DNA of 37,356 nucleotides from Candidatus Limisoma faecipullorum (GCA_017694955.1 JADIMC010000035.1:1-37356); one strand, 5' to 3'; positions 7,677 to 16,720 are shown, numbered from the stretch's first letter. A program made the numbers and translations. The notes: a model not told the origin generated them from the letters alone.

Positions 7677-9212
7677 ATGGAAGATTCTATAAAAATCAAC
7701 AAAGTGCAGATCCGCACTCTCCAGATGGAGGATTACGAACAACTTTCCCAATCGTTTACAAGAGTATATTCCGACGGCAGCGACGTGTTCTGGACACGTG
7801 AACAAATCAAGAAACTAATCGACATTTTCCCGGAGGGACAGATTGTCACTGTCGTTGACGACAAAATCGTAGGCTGCGCCCTTTCCATAATAGTGGATTA
7901 CAACTTGGTGAAGAACGACCATACCTACGCTCAGGTCACGGGCAATGAGACATTCAGCACCCACAATCCCCACGGCAACATCCTTTACGGCATAGAAGTG
8001 TTCATCCATCCGGCATACCGCGGATTGCGGTTGGCACGCCGTATGTACGAATACCGCAAGGACTTGTGCGAGTCGCTCAACCTGAAGGCCATAATGTTCG
8101 GCGGGCGTATCCCCAACTACCATAAATACGCCGACAAGTTGCGTCCGCGCGAATACATCAACAAGGTACGCCAAAAAGAAATCTACGACCCGGTACTTAC
8201 GTTCCAGCTGTCGAACGATTTCCACGTGCGCAAGGTAATGCGCAACTATCTGCCTAACGACGAGGAATCGAAGCATTTCGCATGCCTTCTGCAATGGGAC
8301 AACATTTATTACGAACCGTCGCCTCAAGATGCCATAACAAAGAAATCGACTGTCAGGGTAGGGCTTGTGCAATGGCAAATGCGCCCCTACCGCTCGCTGG
8401 ACGACCTTTTCGAGCAGGTGGAATATTTCGTCGATGCCGTTTCCGACTATCAGAGCGATTTCGTGTTGTTTCCGGAATATTTCAACGCACCGCTGATGGC
8501 ACGCTTCAACAATGAGGGAGAATCTACCGCCATACGCGGATTGGCACGCTACACGGAGGAAATACGCGAACGCTTCATCAAATTGGCTATAAGCTACAAC
8601 ATCAACATCATAACCGGCAGCATGCCGCTGGTAAAGGACGACGGACGGCTCTACAACGTGGGATACCTTTGCCGCCGCGACGGCTCCTACGAAATGTACG
8701 AAAAAATACACGTCACCCCCGACGAGATAAAGAGCTGGGGATTGAGCGGAGGAAAAAGGATACAGACCTTCGATACCGATTGCGCAAAAATCGGCGTGCT
8801 GATATGCTACGATGTGGAATTCCCGGAACTGTCGCGCCTGATGGCCGACGATGGCATGCAGATTCTGTTTGTCCCCTTCCTGACCGATACACAGAACGCT
8901 TATTCGCGCGTACGCGTATGCGCGCATGCGCGTGCCATAGAAAATGAGTGCTTCGTGGCGATAGCGGGCAGTGTGGGCAACCTGCCGAGGGTACACAATA
9001 TGGACATCCAATATGCCCAGTCAGGAGTGTTCACCCCTTGCGACTTTGCCTTCCCTACCGACGGCACACGCGCCGAAGCCACGCCTAATACGGAAATGAT
9101 TCTGATTTCCGATGTCGATCTCGACCTCCTGTCGCAACTTCATACCTACGGAAGCGTCAAGAACCTGCGCGACCGCCGCAACGACCTCTACGAACTCCGG
9201 CTGAAAAAGTAA
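7677..9212 (+). CDS. GNAT acetyltransferase / carbon-nitrogen hydrolase fusion
   Basis: 511 residues. Residues ~10-175 are a GNAT domain with the acetyl-CoA loop (VFIHPAYRGLRLARRMYEYR, 108-127). Residues ~226-490 are a nitrilase-superfamily domain with the full Glu-Lys-Cys triad: Glu267 in LFPEYF, Lys343 in YEKIHVTPDE and Cys377 in GVLICYDVEFPE. This two-domain form is known across bacteria (YhcX-like proteins) and its natural substrate is unsettled; an amide hydrolysis step coupled to acyl transfer is likely. It stands alone, divergent from the porin operon. It ends 6 nt before the stop of the converging queG gene with no visible terminator between them. Confidence 0.9.
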   Translation: MEDSIKINKVQIRTLQMEDYEQLSQSFTRVYSDGSDVFWTREQIKKLIDIFPEGQIVTVVDDKIVGCALSIIVDYNLVKNDHTYAQVTGNETFSTHNPHGNILYGIEVFIHPAYRGLRLARRMYEYRKDLCESLNLKAIMFGGRIPNYHKYADKLRPREYINKVRQKEIYDPVLTFQLSNDFHVRKVMRNYLPNDEESKHFACLLQWDNIYYEPSPQDAITKKSTVRVGLVQWQMRPYRSLDDLFEQVEYFVDAVSDYQSDFVLFPEYFNAPLMARFNNEGESTAIRGLARYTEEIRERFIKLAISYNINIITGSMPLVKDDGRLYNVGYLCRRDGSYEMYEKIHVTPDEIKSWGLSGGKRIQTFDTDCAKIGVLICYDVEFPELSRLMADDGMQILFVPFLTDTQNAYSRVRVCAHARAIENECFVAIAGSVGNLPRVHNMDIQYAQSGVFTPCDFAFPTDGTRAEATPNTEMILISDVDLDLLSQLHTYGSVKNLRDRRNDLYELRLKK

Positions 9213-9218
9213 AAACTG

Positions 9219-10145
9219 CTATGGATGCTTTCTGGTAATGGCCGAAATGTTGCGCATCAATCCTGAGTATTTCGTGCGTTTGACTGCTGAATCTTTGAAC
9301 AGACGCCGGAAGCCGTCCTCGGAAAGTTGCTGCAAAGAATCATACGACAACGAAAGGAATTCTTGTGAAGGCGAGAATTCCTTTACTTTTGACGCCCGGG
9401 CAAAGCGATTGTGCGGACACGCTTTCTGGCAATCGTCGCATCCATAAACCCTGTTACCGAAGATGGCTGCCATTTCATCCGTAAATTCCCCACGATATTC
9501 TATGGTAAGACACGATATGCAACGACGGGCGTCCAGCGCACCGTAGTCGCCGGGCAACGCCGATGCCGGACAAGCTTCCACACAACGGCGGCAATCGCCA
9601 CAAGAAGTCATACAAGGCGAATCCGGCTCGATTTGCAAATCCGTGACAATCTCACCAAGAAAGAAATACGAGCCCTTACCCGGCAAAATCAACTGATTGT
9701 TGCGTCCAATGAAACCTATTCCCGCCTGTTGTGCCCAATAGCGCTCACGCATCGGGGCCGTGTCCACACAAACCCGGCACGAAACGTTCCATCTATCAGT
9801 AATAAATGCGGCGACATTGCGCAATTTCGACTTCACCACATCGTGATAGTCCTTACCGTAGGCATAATAAGAAAATTGCGGAGCATCGGCAGGCTGCAAA
9901 CGTTCAGGATAATAATTGACGGCAAGGGAAATGACCGTCCTTGCACCGTCGAGCAGCTGACGCGGGTCATCGCGCACGTCGGAATAGCGGGCCAGATAGT
10001 CCATACAAAAATGCTTGCCTGAGGCAAGCCAGCGACGATATTCCGCTACTGCGGCATTTCCGACAGGACGTGCTTCAGCAAAACCGCAGGCATCGAACCC
10101 GCACTCCAAAGCATATTCCCGTATCTCCTCCTTCATCCCGTTCAT
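9219..10145 (-). CDS. queG: Epoxyqueuosine reductase QueG
   Basis: 308 residues from ATG 10145 (MNGMKEEIREYALECGFDAC). QueG reduces epoxyqueuosine to queuosine at the wobble position of GUN tRNAs, using cobalamin and two 4Fe-4S clusters. Visible signatures are the conserved Asp128 in CVDTAP, the block AGIGFIGRNNQLI (141-153), the ferredoxin-like CGDCRRCVEACP (182-193), and the second cluster cysteines Cys209/Cys212 and CDDCQKACP (236-244). The start at 10145 leaves a 2-nt gap after the deacetylase stop, so translation is probably coupled; 10136 is an alternative start. It is the last gene of the DUF2723-deacetylase-queG operon; the functional link to its neighbours is unclear. Confidence 0.93.
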   Translation of the reverse strand: MNGMKEEIREYALECGFDACGFAEARPVGNAAVAEYRRWLASGKHFCMDYLARYSDVRDDPRQLLDGARTVISLAVNYYPERLQPADAPQFSYYAYGKDYHDVVKSKLRNVAAFITDRWNVSCRVCVDTAPMRERYWAQQAGIGFIGRNNQLILPGKGSYFFLGEIVTDLQIEPDSPCMTSCGDCRRCVEACPASALPGDYGALDARRCISCLTIEYRGEFTDEMAAIFGNRVYGCDDCQKACPHNRFARASKVKEFSPSQEFLSLSYDSLQQLSEDGFRRLFKDSAVKRTKYSGLMRNISAITRKHP

Positions 10146-10147
10146 AA

Positions 10148-10762
10148 CTACATCGGGATTGGCAGGAAACGGTAGCCCTCGGCTCGCAGCCATTCTATAG
10201 CCCGCGGCAAGGCATAGCGAAGATTGCGCTCGGCTTTCAGAGAATCATGGAATACGATTATCGAACCATTGCGCACATAGCGCTTCACATTCTCCAGCAC
10301 CTGCTCGCCGTTGCGCTTCTTGCTGTAATCGCGCGTCACAAGGTCGTACATCACTATCCGCATATTGTCCTTAATCTCCGCAGCCTGTTTCCAGCGGATA
10401 ATGCCATGAGGCGGACGGAACAACGGACTGTCGATAAGCGTATGCGCTTCCTTTATGTCGGCAATATAACGCTTACGCGGGACAATCGACCCTTGAAGAT
10501 GGTGCATAGTGTGGTTTCCCACACTATGCCCACGTTTCTTTATCTCGTCAAGCAATTCCGGATGCCTTCTCACATTGTCGCCTACAAGAAAGAATGTAGC
10601 CTTTATCGCGTGACTGTCGAGCAAGTCGAGCACCCACGGCGTGACTTCCGGTATAGGTCCGTCGTCAAATGTAAGAAACACGGCTTTCTCCTTCATCGGT
10701 ATTCTCCACACCGTTTCCGGAAAAAGCATCCGGTAAAGCAATGGCGGTTGTTCGATAAACAT
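10148..10762 (-). CDS. Polysaccharide deacetylase family protein (NodB homology)
   Basis: 204 residues. The NodB-fold signatures are TFDDGP (residues 31-36, metal and catalytic Asp33/Asp34), HTMHH (His84 and His88 of the metal HxxxH) and RPPHG (117-121). FHDS (171-174) is the late motif. No signal peptide is seen: the protein starts MFIEQPPLLYRMLFPETVW, so it may be cytoplasmic or membrane-associated. Family members remove N- or O-acetyl groups from glycans; the substrate here is not known. It sits 11 nt after the DUF2723 gene and 2 nt before queG, so it is in the same operon. Confidence 0.9.
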   Translation of the reverse strand: MFIEQPPLLYRMLFPETVWRIPMKEKAVFLTFDDGPIPEVTPWVLDLLDSHAIKATFFLVGDNVRRHPELLDEIKKRGHSVGNHTMHHLQGSIVPRKRYIADIKEAHTLIDSPLFRPPHGIIRWKQAAEIKDNMRIVMYDLVTRDYSKKRNGEQVLENVKRYVRNGSIIVFHDSLKAERNLRYALPRAIEWLRAEGYRFLPIPM

Positions 10763-10773
10763 ATCCAGTCCCG

Positions 10774-13700
10774 TTATTGACCGCTATCTTTCGGGTAGCG
10801 TGCAATCAGACGGCTGATATCCACGCCTTCAGCCTCAAGCTTAGCTACCATCGCCTCCATATTGTCGGGATTGTACATATTATACAGCTGCAAAAGCTCC
10901 ATTATGTAATACACATCCGCATACATATCAGGCGATGACAACAGATTGTACTGCGACGGCGTAAGCGTCTGGAAGAATCTCGCATATTGCCCGTAGCGCA
11001 ATAATTCCGCTTCCATAATCTTATTTGCGCGTGCAGTATCGTCCTTATTGCCCGTAACCTCACCAAGCGTATAGAGTATGCGGCTTATGCGTTCGCCCAT
11101 CTGCAATGCATATGGAGAAGCATAATCCGGCAATTTTGTCTGTATCAGGTCTATCACGTTACGTGCCTTGGTAAAACGGTCGTTCATATATTTCTCTGCC
11201 TCGGCATATTCCGGAGAACCCTTAGCCAGCACTTTTCCGCCGATAGTATCCGTCAGAAGCGATTGTGCCTGCATTCCCTCGATGACAAGCTCGAAAGCGA
11301 GGTCTGCCATCGTGGTACGCGTTGTGGTCACCATACGGCGGACAGTCTCGTCAAGATACGGATAATCGTCAGGCGTAGCCTTGTCCAATCCTCCCCAACG
11401 GAACTTCTCCGTAATGTTCTTATAAGCCACATCCGTATTCACGGCATAGTTGGAGCCATCGAAACCGTAACGTATAGGCATAACTTCGTATGCCATACCG
11501 GTCGAAGCCATATACGGCATCAAGCCGTCATAATACTTGTCGGGCACAGTCATCGCGAAATAAATAGGACGGTCCCAGCCCTGACGGATTATCGAAGATA
11601 TTATATCGATGCTCATAACCTTGCTTGAGCTCATGCCTCCATCTCCCATCGTGTATTTGTCGCGAAGCATATTGAAATCTATATAATCCACGATCTGAGA
11701 AGCCTCTTCTGCCGACACTATGCCGTTCTTCACCACAGCAGCCTTATCGACTTTTTCATACATCATCGGATATTTGAATTCCGGTAGCCCCCAAGCATTA
11801 TTGGTGCATTTATCAGAATAGAATTCCGAAAGAGCCTTATCTACCGGCACCATCATCGCAGTATCTGGATTAATGAAATAGTTGAATTGCCGCTGGTCGT
11901 AAGCGAAAGCGTCCTTAGGCGCAATCATCGGCAATGCCTCCGACTCGTAGTACGGACGGCGCATCTGATTGATATACCAGTCGGTTGACAGGTACGAAAG
12001 ATTGACCACGCGCACATCCGTACGCCACCCTTCCACCTCCTGGGCATACCATAGCGGGAATGTGTCATTGTCGCCATTGGTGAATATTATACCGTTCTCT
12101 CCCACGCTCGACAGGTAATTCATACCGAAGTCACGGGCTGCATAGCGTCCGGAGCGGTCGTGATCGTCCCACGTCTGGCTGACCATCTGCAACGGAACGG
12201 CAAGCCCCACAAGCACGGAGATGGCGATGAACACGTTGTTCAAATCCTTCTTCTCTTCCGGCTTCTTGTTCTCGCTCATCTTCTTATGAGCCACGCACAG
12301 CAACCTCCACAATCCGGCAACACCCATACCAATCCAGATTGCAAACGCATAGAACGAACCGGCATACGCATAATCGCGCTCACGCGGCTGTCCCGGTGTC
12401 TGATTCAGATAAAGCACAATGGCAATGCCTGTCATAAAGAACAGGAAGAACACAACCCAGAATTGCTCTATACCGCGCTTGCCCTTGTATGCTTGCCACA
12501 GCAAGCCGATTATGCCAAGCAGCAGCGGAAGCATATAGAACACATTATGCCCTGCGTTGCCTTTGCCATAGTCGTCAGGCAGAAGCGACTGGTCGCCAAG
12601 ACGCGGATTGTCGATGAACGGTATGCCGCTTATCCAGTTACCGTGGGTGATTTCACCCTGACCCTGTATGTCGTTCTGCCGTCCGGCGAAATTCCACATA
12701 AAATAGCGCCAGTACATAAAGTTTAACTGGTAGCTGAAGAAATAGCGCAGATTCTCGCCGAAAGTAGGCTTGGTCTTCAATTCACTGTATATCTTATTCC
12801 CGTTCTCATCGACAAGCACAGTCGCATCGACCTGATTGCCCTTTATTCCTCCGAGCCAGTCGCTGTAGTCATTGGCCGACGATGAAGAATAGAGACGAGG
12901 GAACAGCATATTCATTTCTGGCGAGAACTCGTAATCATAATTCCTGCCAATCATCTTATAACGGTCAGGATCGTCTGGATTCTGCTTTACTTCTTTTCTG
13001 TAAATCGGCTTACCGAATTTCTTGACAGGCAACTGCGAGTCCCCTTTCATTTCATAAAGGATAGGAGCACTATAGACAGGTCCGTAGAGCAAAGGCGTCT
13101 TGCCATATTGCTCACGGCCGAGATAGTCGGCAAGAGCAAACACGTTATCAGGCGAGTTCTGGTCCATCGGAGTCTGTGCATTGGAACGGATAAGAATCAG
13201 CGCATACGATGAATAACCCACAAATATCACAGCAACACTCAGCACAGTATTGTATAATATGCGCACTGGCAACTTTTTGCAGAAACGGAACAAATAAAGA
13301 GCCAAAGCAATGGTCAGAACAATCGCAATCCACACACCGTCACCGATAAAGAACATACCGGACGCCACGATGCAGAGGAAGAACGACATCTTCATAGCGT
13401 TTACACTCTTCTGGCGGTTGAACTCATAAATGGACCATATGAAAAGCAACGACAGAATTATGACGTACGCAAGCACTCCCGAGTTGAAGCTGAATCCCAT
13501 TCCGTTGACAAACATCAGCTCGAAATACTGGGCAATCTCGACGAATCCCGGAACCAATCCATAAAGAATAAGCACGATTATCGCAAACGAGACGCACAAT
13601 GCCAACAACGAGCCTTTGGCATTGATATTCTTAAACTTACGATAATATATCACGAGTACAATCGCCGGAATACACAGCAAATTAAGCAAGTGGACGGCTA

Positions 13701-14265
13701 TCGACACGCCGATAGTATAGGCAATGGCTATCAGATAGCGGTCGGAATGCGGATTGTCGCAACGATTCTCCCATTTCAGGATAAGCCAGAAAATCAAAGC
13801 CGTACAGAACGACGAGAACGCATAAACCTCGCCCTCTACAGCCGAGAACCAGAAAGTGTCGCTCCATGTGTAGGCAAGCGCGCCTGCTACACCGCTGCCA
13901 AAAATTATGGCAAACTGCTGCCACGAGAATTCATCAGCATCGTCCTTCACCAACAACCGGCGGACAAGATGCGTTATAGTCCAGAACAGCAACAGAATAG
14001 TAGCCGCACTAAGCAACGCCGACATCACATTGACACAAACGGCCACTGTTGATGGGTCAGACGAAAAATTAATGAAAAACCGGGCGGCAAGCATGAATAT
14101 CGGGTTGCCGGGCGGATGCCCCACCTCCAATTTATAGCCCTGAGATATAAACTCGCCGCAATCCCAAAAACTTGCGGTCGGCTCGATAGTCATCAGATAG
14201 GTGAATGCCGCAATCGCGAACATCAACCAGCCTATCGAGTTGTTCAAAAGATTGTATTTTTTCAT
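10774..14265 (-). CDS. DUF2723 multi-pass membrane protein, O-mannosyltransferase-like
   Basis: 1163 residues from ATG 14265 (MKKYNLLNNSIGW). About ten or more membrane helices fill the first ~690 residues, followed by a large soluble region rich in Trp and Tyr. The acidic motif FWDCGEF (33-39) sits in the first exposed loop after helix 1, where the GT-C superfamily carries its catalytic Asp/Glu. DUF2723 (PF11028) includes human TMEM260, a protein O-mannosyltransferase, so a dolichol- or undecaprenyl-phosphate-sugar-dependent transferase acting on exported proteins is a reasonable inference. It is the first gene of the operon with a deacetylase and queG, behind the promoter box at 14300-14307. 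The in-frame ATG at 14328 was rejected because it lies upstream of the promoter box. Confidence 0.88.
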   Translation of the reverse strand: MKKYNLLNNSIGWLMFAIAAFTYLMTIEPTASFWDCGEFISQGYKLEVGHPPGNPIFMLAARFFINFSSDPSTVAVCVNVMSALLSAATILLLFWTITHLVRRLLVKDDADEFSWQQFAIIFGSGVAGALAYTWSDTFWFSAVEGEVYAFSSFCTALIFWLILKWENRCDNPHSDRYLIAIAYTIGVSIAVHLLNLLCIPAIVLVIYYRKFKNINAKGSLLALCVSFAIIVLILYGLVPGFVEIAQYFELMFVNGMGFSFNSGVLAYVIILSLLFIWSIYEFNRQKSVNAMKMSFFLCIVASGMFFIGDGVWIAIVLTIALALYLFRFCKKLPVRILYNTVLSVAVIFVGYSSYALILIRSNAQTPMDQNSPDNVFALADYLGREQYGKTPLLYGPVYSAPILYEMKGDSQLPVKKFGKPIYRKEVKQNPDDPDRYKMIGRNYDYEFSPEMNMLFPRLYSSSSANDYSDWLGGIKGNQVDATVLVDENGNKIYSELKTKPTFGENLRYFFSYQLNFMYWRYFMWNFAGRQNDIQGQGEITHGNWISGIPFIDNPRLGDQSLLPDDYGKGNAGHNVFYMLPLLLGIIGLLWQAYKGKRGIEQFWVVFFLFFMTGIAIVLYLNQTPGQPRERDYAYAGSFYAFAIWIGMGVAGLWRLLCVAHKKMSENKKPEEKKDLNNVFIAISVLVGLAVPLQMVSQTWDDHDRSGRYAARDFGMNYLSSVGENGIIFTNGDNDTFPLWYAQEVEGWRTDVRVVNLSYLSTDWYINQMRRPYYESEALPMIAPKDAFAYDQRQFNYFINPDTAMMVPVDKALSEFYSDKCTNNAWGLPEFKYPMMYEKVDKAAVVKNGIVSAEEASQIVDYIDFNMLRDKYTMGDGGMSSSKVMSIDIISSIIRQGWDRPIYFAMTVPDKYYDGLMPYMASTGMAYEVMPIRYGFDGSNYAVNTDVAYKNITEKFRWGGLDKATPDDYPYLDETVRRMVTTTRTTMADLAFELVIEGMQAQSLLTDTIGGKVLAKGSPEYAEAEKYMNDRFTKARNVIDLIQTKLPDYASPYALQMGERISRILYTLGEVTGNKDDTARANKIMEAELLRYGQYARFFQTLTPSQYNLLSSPDMYADVYYIMELLQLYNMYNPDNMEAMVAKLEAEGVDISRLIARYPKDSGQ

Positions 14266-14299
14266 CCGTAAGATAATGTTTGTCTTGCTTAACAACTTG

Positions 14300-14307
14300 C
14301 AAAGATA
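14300..14307 (-). promoter_or_regulatory. Bacteroides-type -7 box for the DUF2723 operon
   Basis: On the minus strand this reads TATCTTTG, a full TAnnTTTG match, about 35 nt before the ATG at 14265. The best -33 candidate is TTTG at 14333-14330 with a slightly long 22-nt spacer. Confidence 0.55.
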
Positions 14308-14343
14308 GTCACTTGCCGCTGTTTGCAAGCAAAACCGTCACTT

Positions 14344-14378
14344 AAAAGCCGTTAATTTTAGTCATTTTCATAACGGCT
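14344..14378 (-). terminator. Probable terminator of the two-component operon
   Basis: On the minus strand AGCCGTTA and TAACGGCT (14378-14371 and 14354-14347) form an 8-bp stem with a 16-nt loop, followed by TTTT. It lies 31 nt after the histidine kinase stop. The long loop and short T-run make it a moderate call. Confidence 0.5.
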
Positions 14379-14408
14379 AAAGCATCTAAACGCCCGTACA
14401 TCTATGTC

Positions 14409-15689
14409 TCACTTTATTTTCCTTACCGAGAACGTGTGGAAACCGCCGGAGAAACCGTACCTTACAGACAGCCCGAACTGGCCGCAAATCGACTTAACGA
14501 TAGCAAGCCCCAGGCCGCTCGACTCGTTACGGCGGTGCTTGCCCTGCGCAAAGCGCTGGAAGACTGTCTCGGCATCCAACGGCTCGTCTGCCGGTCCGTT
14601 GGATATGCTGAAACAATCCTCGCTCAACGATATGATGATTTTTCCGCCGTCGCTGTGCACAAACGCGTTTTTCAACAGATTAGCCACAAGCGTGGCGGCA
14701 AGCTGCCGGTTGATATCGCAATGGAAATCGTCTCCATCCGGGTATTCCAGAACAATTCCCTTATGAGAATATATGGACTGGTAATCGTCTATCATCCCAT
14801 CGATTATGCCGCGGAACGACAAATTCTTCTCCGTCTCCGGAAATTGTCCGCTGTCAATCCGCGAAAGCAGCAGCATCGACTTGTTGAGCTTCTGCAAATT
14901 ACCGAGCGAATCAAGCACCTTCGCCGCCGCCGCCATCTGCTGCGGGCTGAGCGTCTCGTCCTCCATAAGCATTTCCATCCGGTTGATGCATATGGCAATC
15001 GGTGTCTGTAATTCGTGCGAGGCATTGCCTGTGAACTGCCGCTGCTGCTCGTAAATCTGTTCGTTGCGGCGCATCGTCCGCACCGCCACATCATTCAGTC
15101 TTGCGAATTCCGTTATGTCGGTGGGATTGACAAGCGGCCTGTTAGCCTGGCCTATCTTATAAGCGTCAAGCCATCCGATAAGCACATAGAAAGGCCTCAT
15201 GCAACGGTAGAACACCGTCACATAAATCACTATCGAAACGACCATCATCAATGCATACAAAGCAATCGTCCACCACACAAGTGATTCTCCTATGTCCTCC
15301 TTCTCAAACGAAGGAGTAGCGGCTGTAAGCTGGTAATATTGACCGTCACGGTCGTAGAATATGGTTTTCATCACACGTGATGCCACGTGGTCGTCGATAC
15401 GGTAGATATACATCACCTTGTCCTCGAAGCGGACTTGCGGCAATTCGTCAGCTACTTCCTCCGATATCTTCAACAGCTCATACTGTCCGGTCACATCATC
15501 GGCCGACAAGGGAACAGGCTCGCCGCTAAGAAAGCGCACGATTAGCTGTTCCGAGAATTCGGAAAGCATATCGTCGATTTCATCATTGATGACCTTAGTC
15601 ATCCCGAAATAGAAAAGCACAGCCCAGCAAACCATTATGACTGCCATTCCCACCGAAGCACGCAATATGACTTTGTAAATCAGCTTCAT
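14409..15689 (-). CDS. Sensor histidine kinase
   Basis: 426 residues. Two membrane helices (about 11-30 and 139-161) flank a periplasmic sensor region of about 108 residues. The HAMP-like linker is followed by the H-box NASHELQTPIA with phospho-accepting His225, the N-box NLLKNAFVH (337-345) and the G-box SSGLGLAIVKS (390-400). The class is the HisKA/HATPase_c type that pairs with OmpR-family regulators. It overlaps the response regulator gene by 4 bp (15686-15689), so the two are translationally coupled. The signal is not predictable from sequence; a DUF2723 gene lies downstream and a CDF metal transporter upstream, but each has its own promoter box. Confidence 0.93.
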   Translation of the reverse strand: MKLIYKVILRASVGMAVIMVCWAVLFYFGMTKVINDEIDDMLSEFSEQLIVRFLSGEPVPLSADDVTGQYELLKISEEVADELPQVRFEDKVMYIYRIDDHVASRVMKTIFYDRDGQYYQLTAATPSFEKEDIGESLVWWTIALYALMMVVSIVIYVTVFYRCMRPFYVLIGWLDAYKIGQANRPLVNPTDITEFARLNDVAVRTMRRNEQIYEQQRQFTGNASHELQTPIAICINRMEMLMEDETLSPQQMAAAAKVLDSLGNLQKLNKSMLLLSRIDSGQFPETEKNLSFRGIIDGMIDDYQSIYSHKGIVLEYPDGDDFHCDINRQLAATLVANLLKNAFVHSDGGKIIISLSEDCFSISNGPADEPLDAETVFQRFAQGKHRRNESSGLGLAIVKSICGQFGLSVRYGFSGGFHTFSVRKIK

Positions 15690-16372
15690 TCCTCTGCCTG
15701 CTCTTCCATTTTATAACCCAACCCGTAAACCGACTTTATTTCTACTCCCGCGCCCGCATCGTTCAACTTCTTTCGTAGATTCTTGATGTGCGCATATATG
15801 AAGTCGAAATTATCGGCCATATCGATATGGTCGCCCCAGACCGATTCGGCAAGCGTCAATTTATTGATAAGCCTCCCGCGGCGGTTGACGAAATATTCCA
15901 GTATGTCGTATTCCTTACGGCTCAAATCGAGCAACCGACCGGCAGCCGACACCTCGCGCGTGTCGGGACGGATTTCAAGATTGCCTATCCTTACTGTCGT
16001 GTCACCGCCGTGATTGCGCCGCCGCGCCACGCTGCGTATGCGAGCCGACAGCTCGGCGAGATGGAAAGGTTTGGCAAGATAGTCGTCGGCTCCGAGGTCG
16101 AGACCGCTTATCTTGTCGTCGATAGCATCTTTCGCAGAAATGATTATCACGCTTTCACCGCGTCCTTCATCCTTGATTTTTCTAAGGATGTCCAATCCGT
16201 TGCCGTCAGGCAGCATGATGTCGAGCAGCACGCAGTCGTAGGAATACGCCTCCAGCTTCCCGATAGCCGATGAAACGTCGGCTGCTGTCTCCACCACGAA
16301 ACGATCCTTCTGCAGCGACTCCCTGACCACCTCCCTCAACTGCCTCTCGTCCTCCACAACAAGTATCTTCAT
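15686..16372 (-). CDS. OmpR-family response regulator
   Basis: 228 residues from ATG 16372 (MKILVVEDERQLREVV). The receiver domain has the acidic pair Glu7/Asp8, phospho-accepting Asp51 (LLDIMLPDGNGL), Ser79 and Lys101 (LAKPF). A winged-helix DNA-binding domain fills about residues 128-222 (LDLSRKEYDILEYF, then GLGYK). The ATG at 16447 was rejected because it adds 25 non-homologous residues and lies upstream of the TAnnTTTG box at 16388-16395. It is first in the operon, ahead of its kinase. Confidence 0.94.
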   Translation of the reverse strand: MKILVVEDERQLREVVRESLQKDRFVVETAADVSSAIGKLEAYSYDCVLLDIMLPDGNGLDILRKIKDEGRGESVIIISAKDAIDDKISGLDLGADDYLAKPFHLAELSARIRSVARRRNHGGDTTVRIGNLEIRPDTREVSAAGRLLDLSRKEYDILEYFVNRRGRLINKLTLAESVWGDHIDMADNFDFIYAHIKNLRKKLNDAGAGVEIKSVYGLGYKMEEQAEE

Positions 16373-16387
16373 ATCATCCGTTTTTGA

Positions 16388-16395
16388 CAAATATA
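16388..16395 (-). promoter_or_regulatory. Bacteroides-type -7 box for the two-component operon
   Basis: On the minus strand this reads TATATTTG, a full TAnnTTTG match, only 15 nt before the ATG at 16372, which gives a very short leader. No TTTG is found at the usual -33 spacing. Confidence 0.45.
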
Positions 16396-16427
16396 CGAAT
16401 AGATTCTGAAGAAAACCTGAAAAACAA

Positions 16428-16574
16428 TCAAAGTTTCTCCATATCATTCAACAAACGGACTTCATCCACGACGACATAGGCAAGCTCGCCAACACCCATA
16501 AGCAACACAACGGACATATATGCCAGCAATGGCTGCGTGGTCTGTTCTTTTCCCCAGTCAGTATTATAGTATCC
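16428..16574 (-). pseudogene. Possible C-terminal remnant of a membrane protein gene
   Basis: Between an in-frame stop and a TGA at 16428 the minus strand encodes 48 residues that read like real protein: GYYNTDWGKEQ, then a hydrophobic run LLAYMSVVLLMGVGELAYVVV, then DEVRLLNDMEKL. The only usable ATG (16517) would give 29 residues. It could be the decayed tail of a membrane protein or a tiny membrane peptide. I do not recognise the family. Confidence 0.25.
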
Positions 16575-16617
16575 TTAAACGAGCAGGATAAGAATAAAAA
16601 TATTGTTCAAAATTTTG

Positions 16618-16656
16618 TATTATGCTGCAAAAACATTATGTCCGTACAGCATAATA
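16618..16656. repeat. 10-bp inverted repeat
   Basis: TATTATGCTG (16618-16627) and CAGCATAATA (16647-16656) are perfect inverted arms around 19 nt. It lies 65 nt past the CDF transporter stop (minus strand). There is no T-run, so it may be a protein-binding site or a weak terminator. Confidence 0.4.
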
Positions 16657-16720
16657 ATAGGTTATCATTAATGTCACTAATGAAAAGCCTGCTAATTGAA
16701 AGTTCTTAATATCGCATTTA

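Larger units (their letters stand above)
16373..16720. other. Intergenic region with promoter box and possible gene remnant
   Basis: 348 bases without a convincing gene. It holds the promoter box of the two-component operon, a short open frame (16428-16574), and a 10-bp inverted repeat (16618-16656). The rest is AT-rich with no recognised feature. Confidence 0.5.

Noticed and set aside
7815-9011. 398-codon open frame on the minus strand opposite the GNAT-nitrilase gene
   Set aside because: The plus strand encodes both catalytic domains intact. The opposite frame has low-complexity Val/His/Tyr/Ala composition and no motif.
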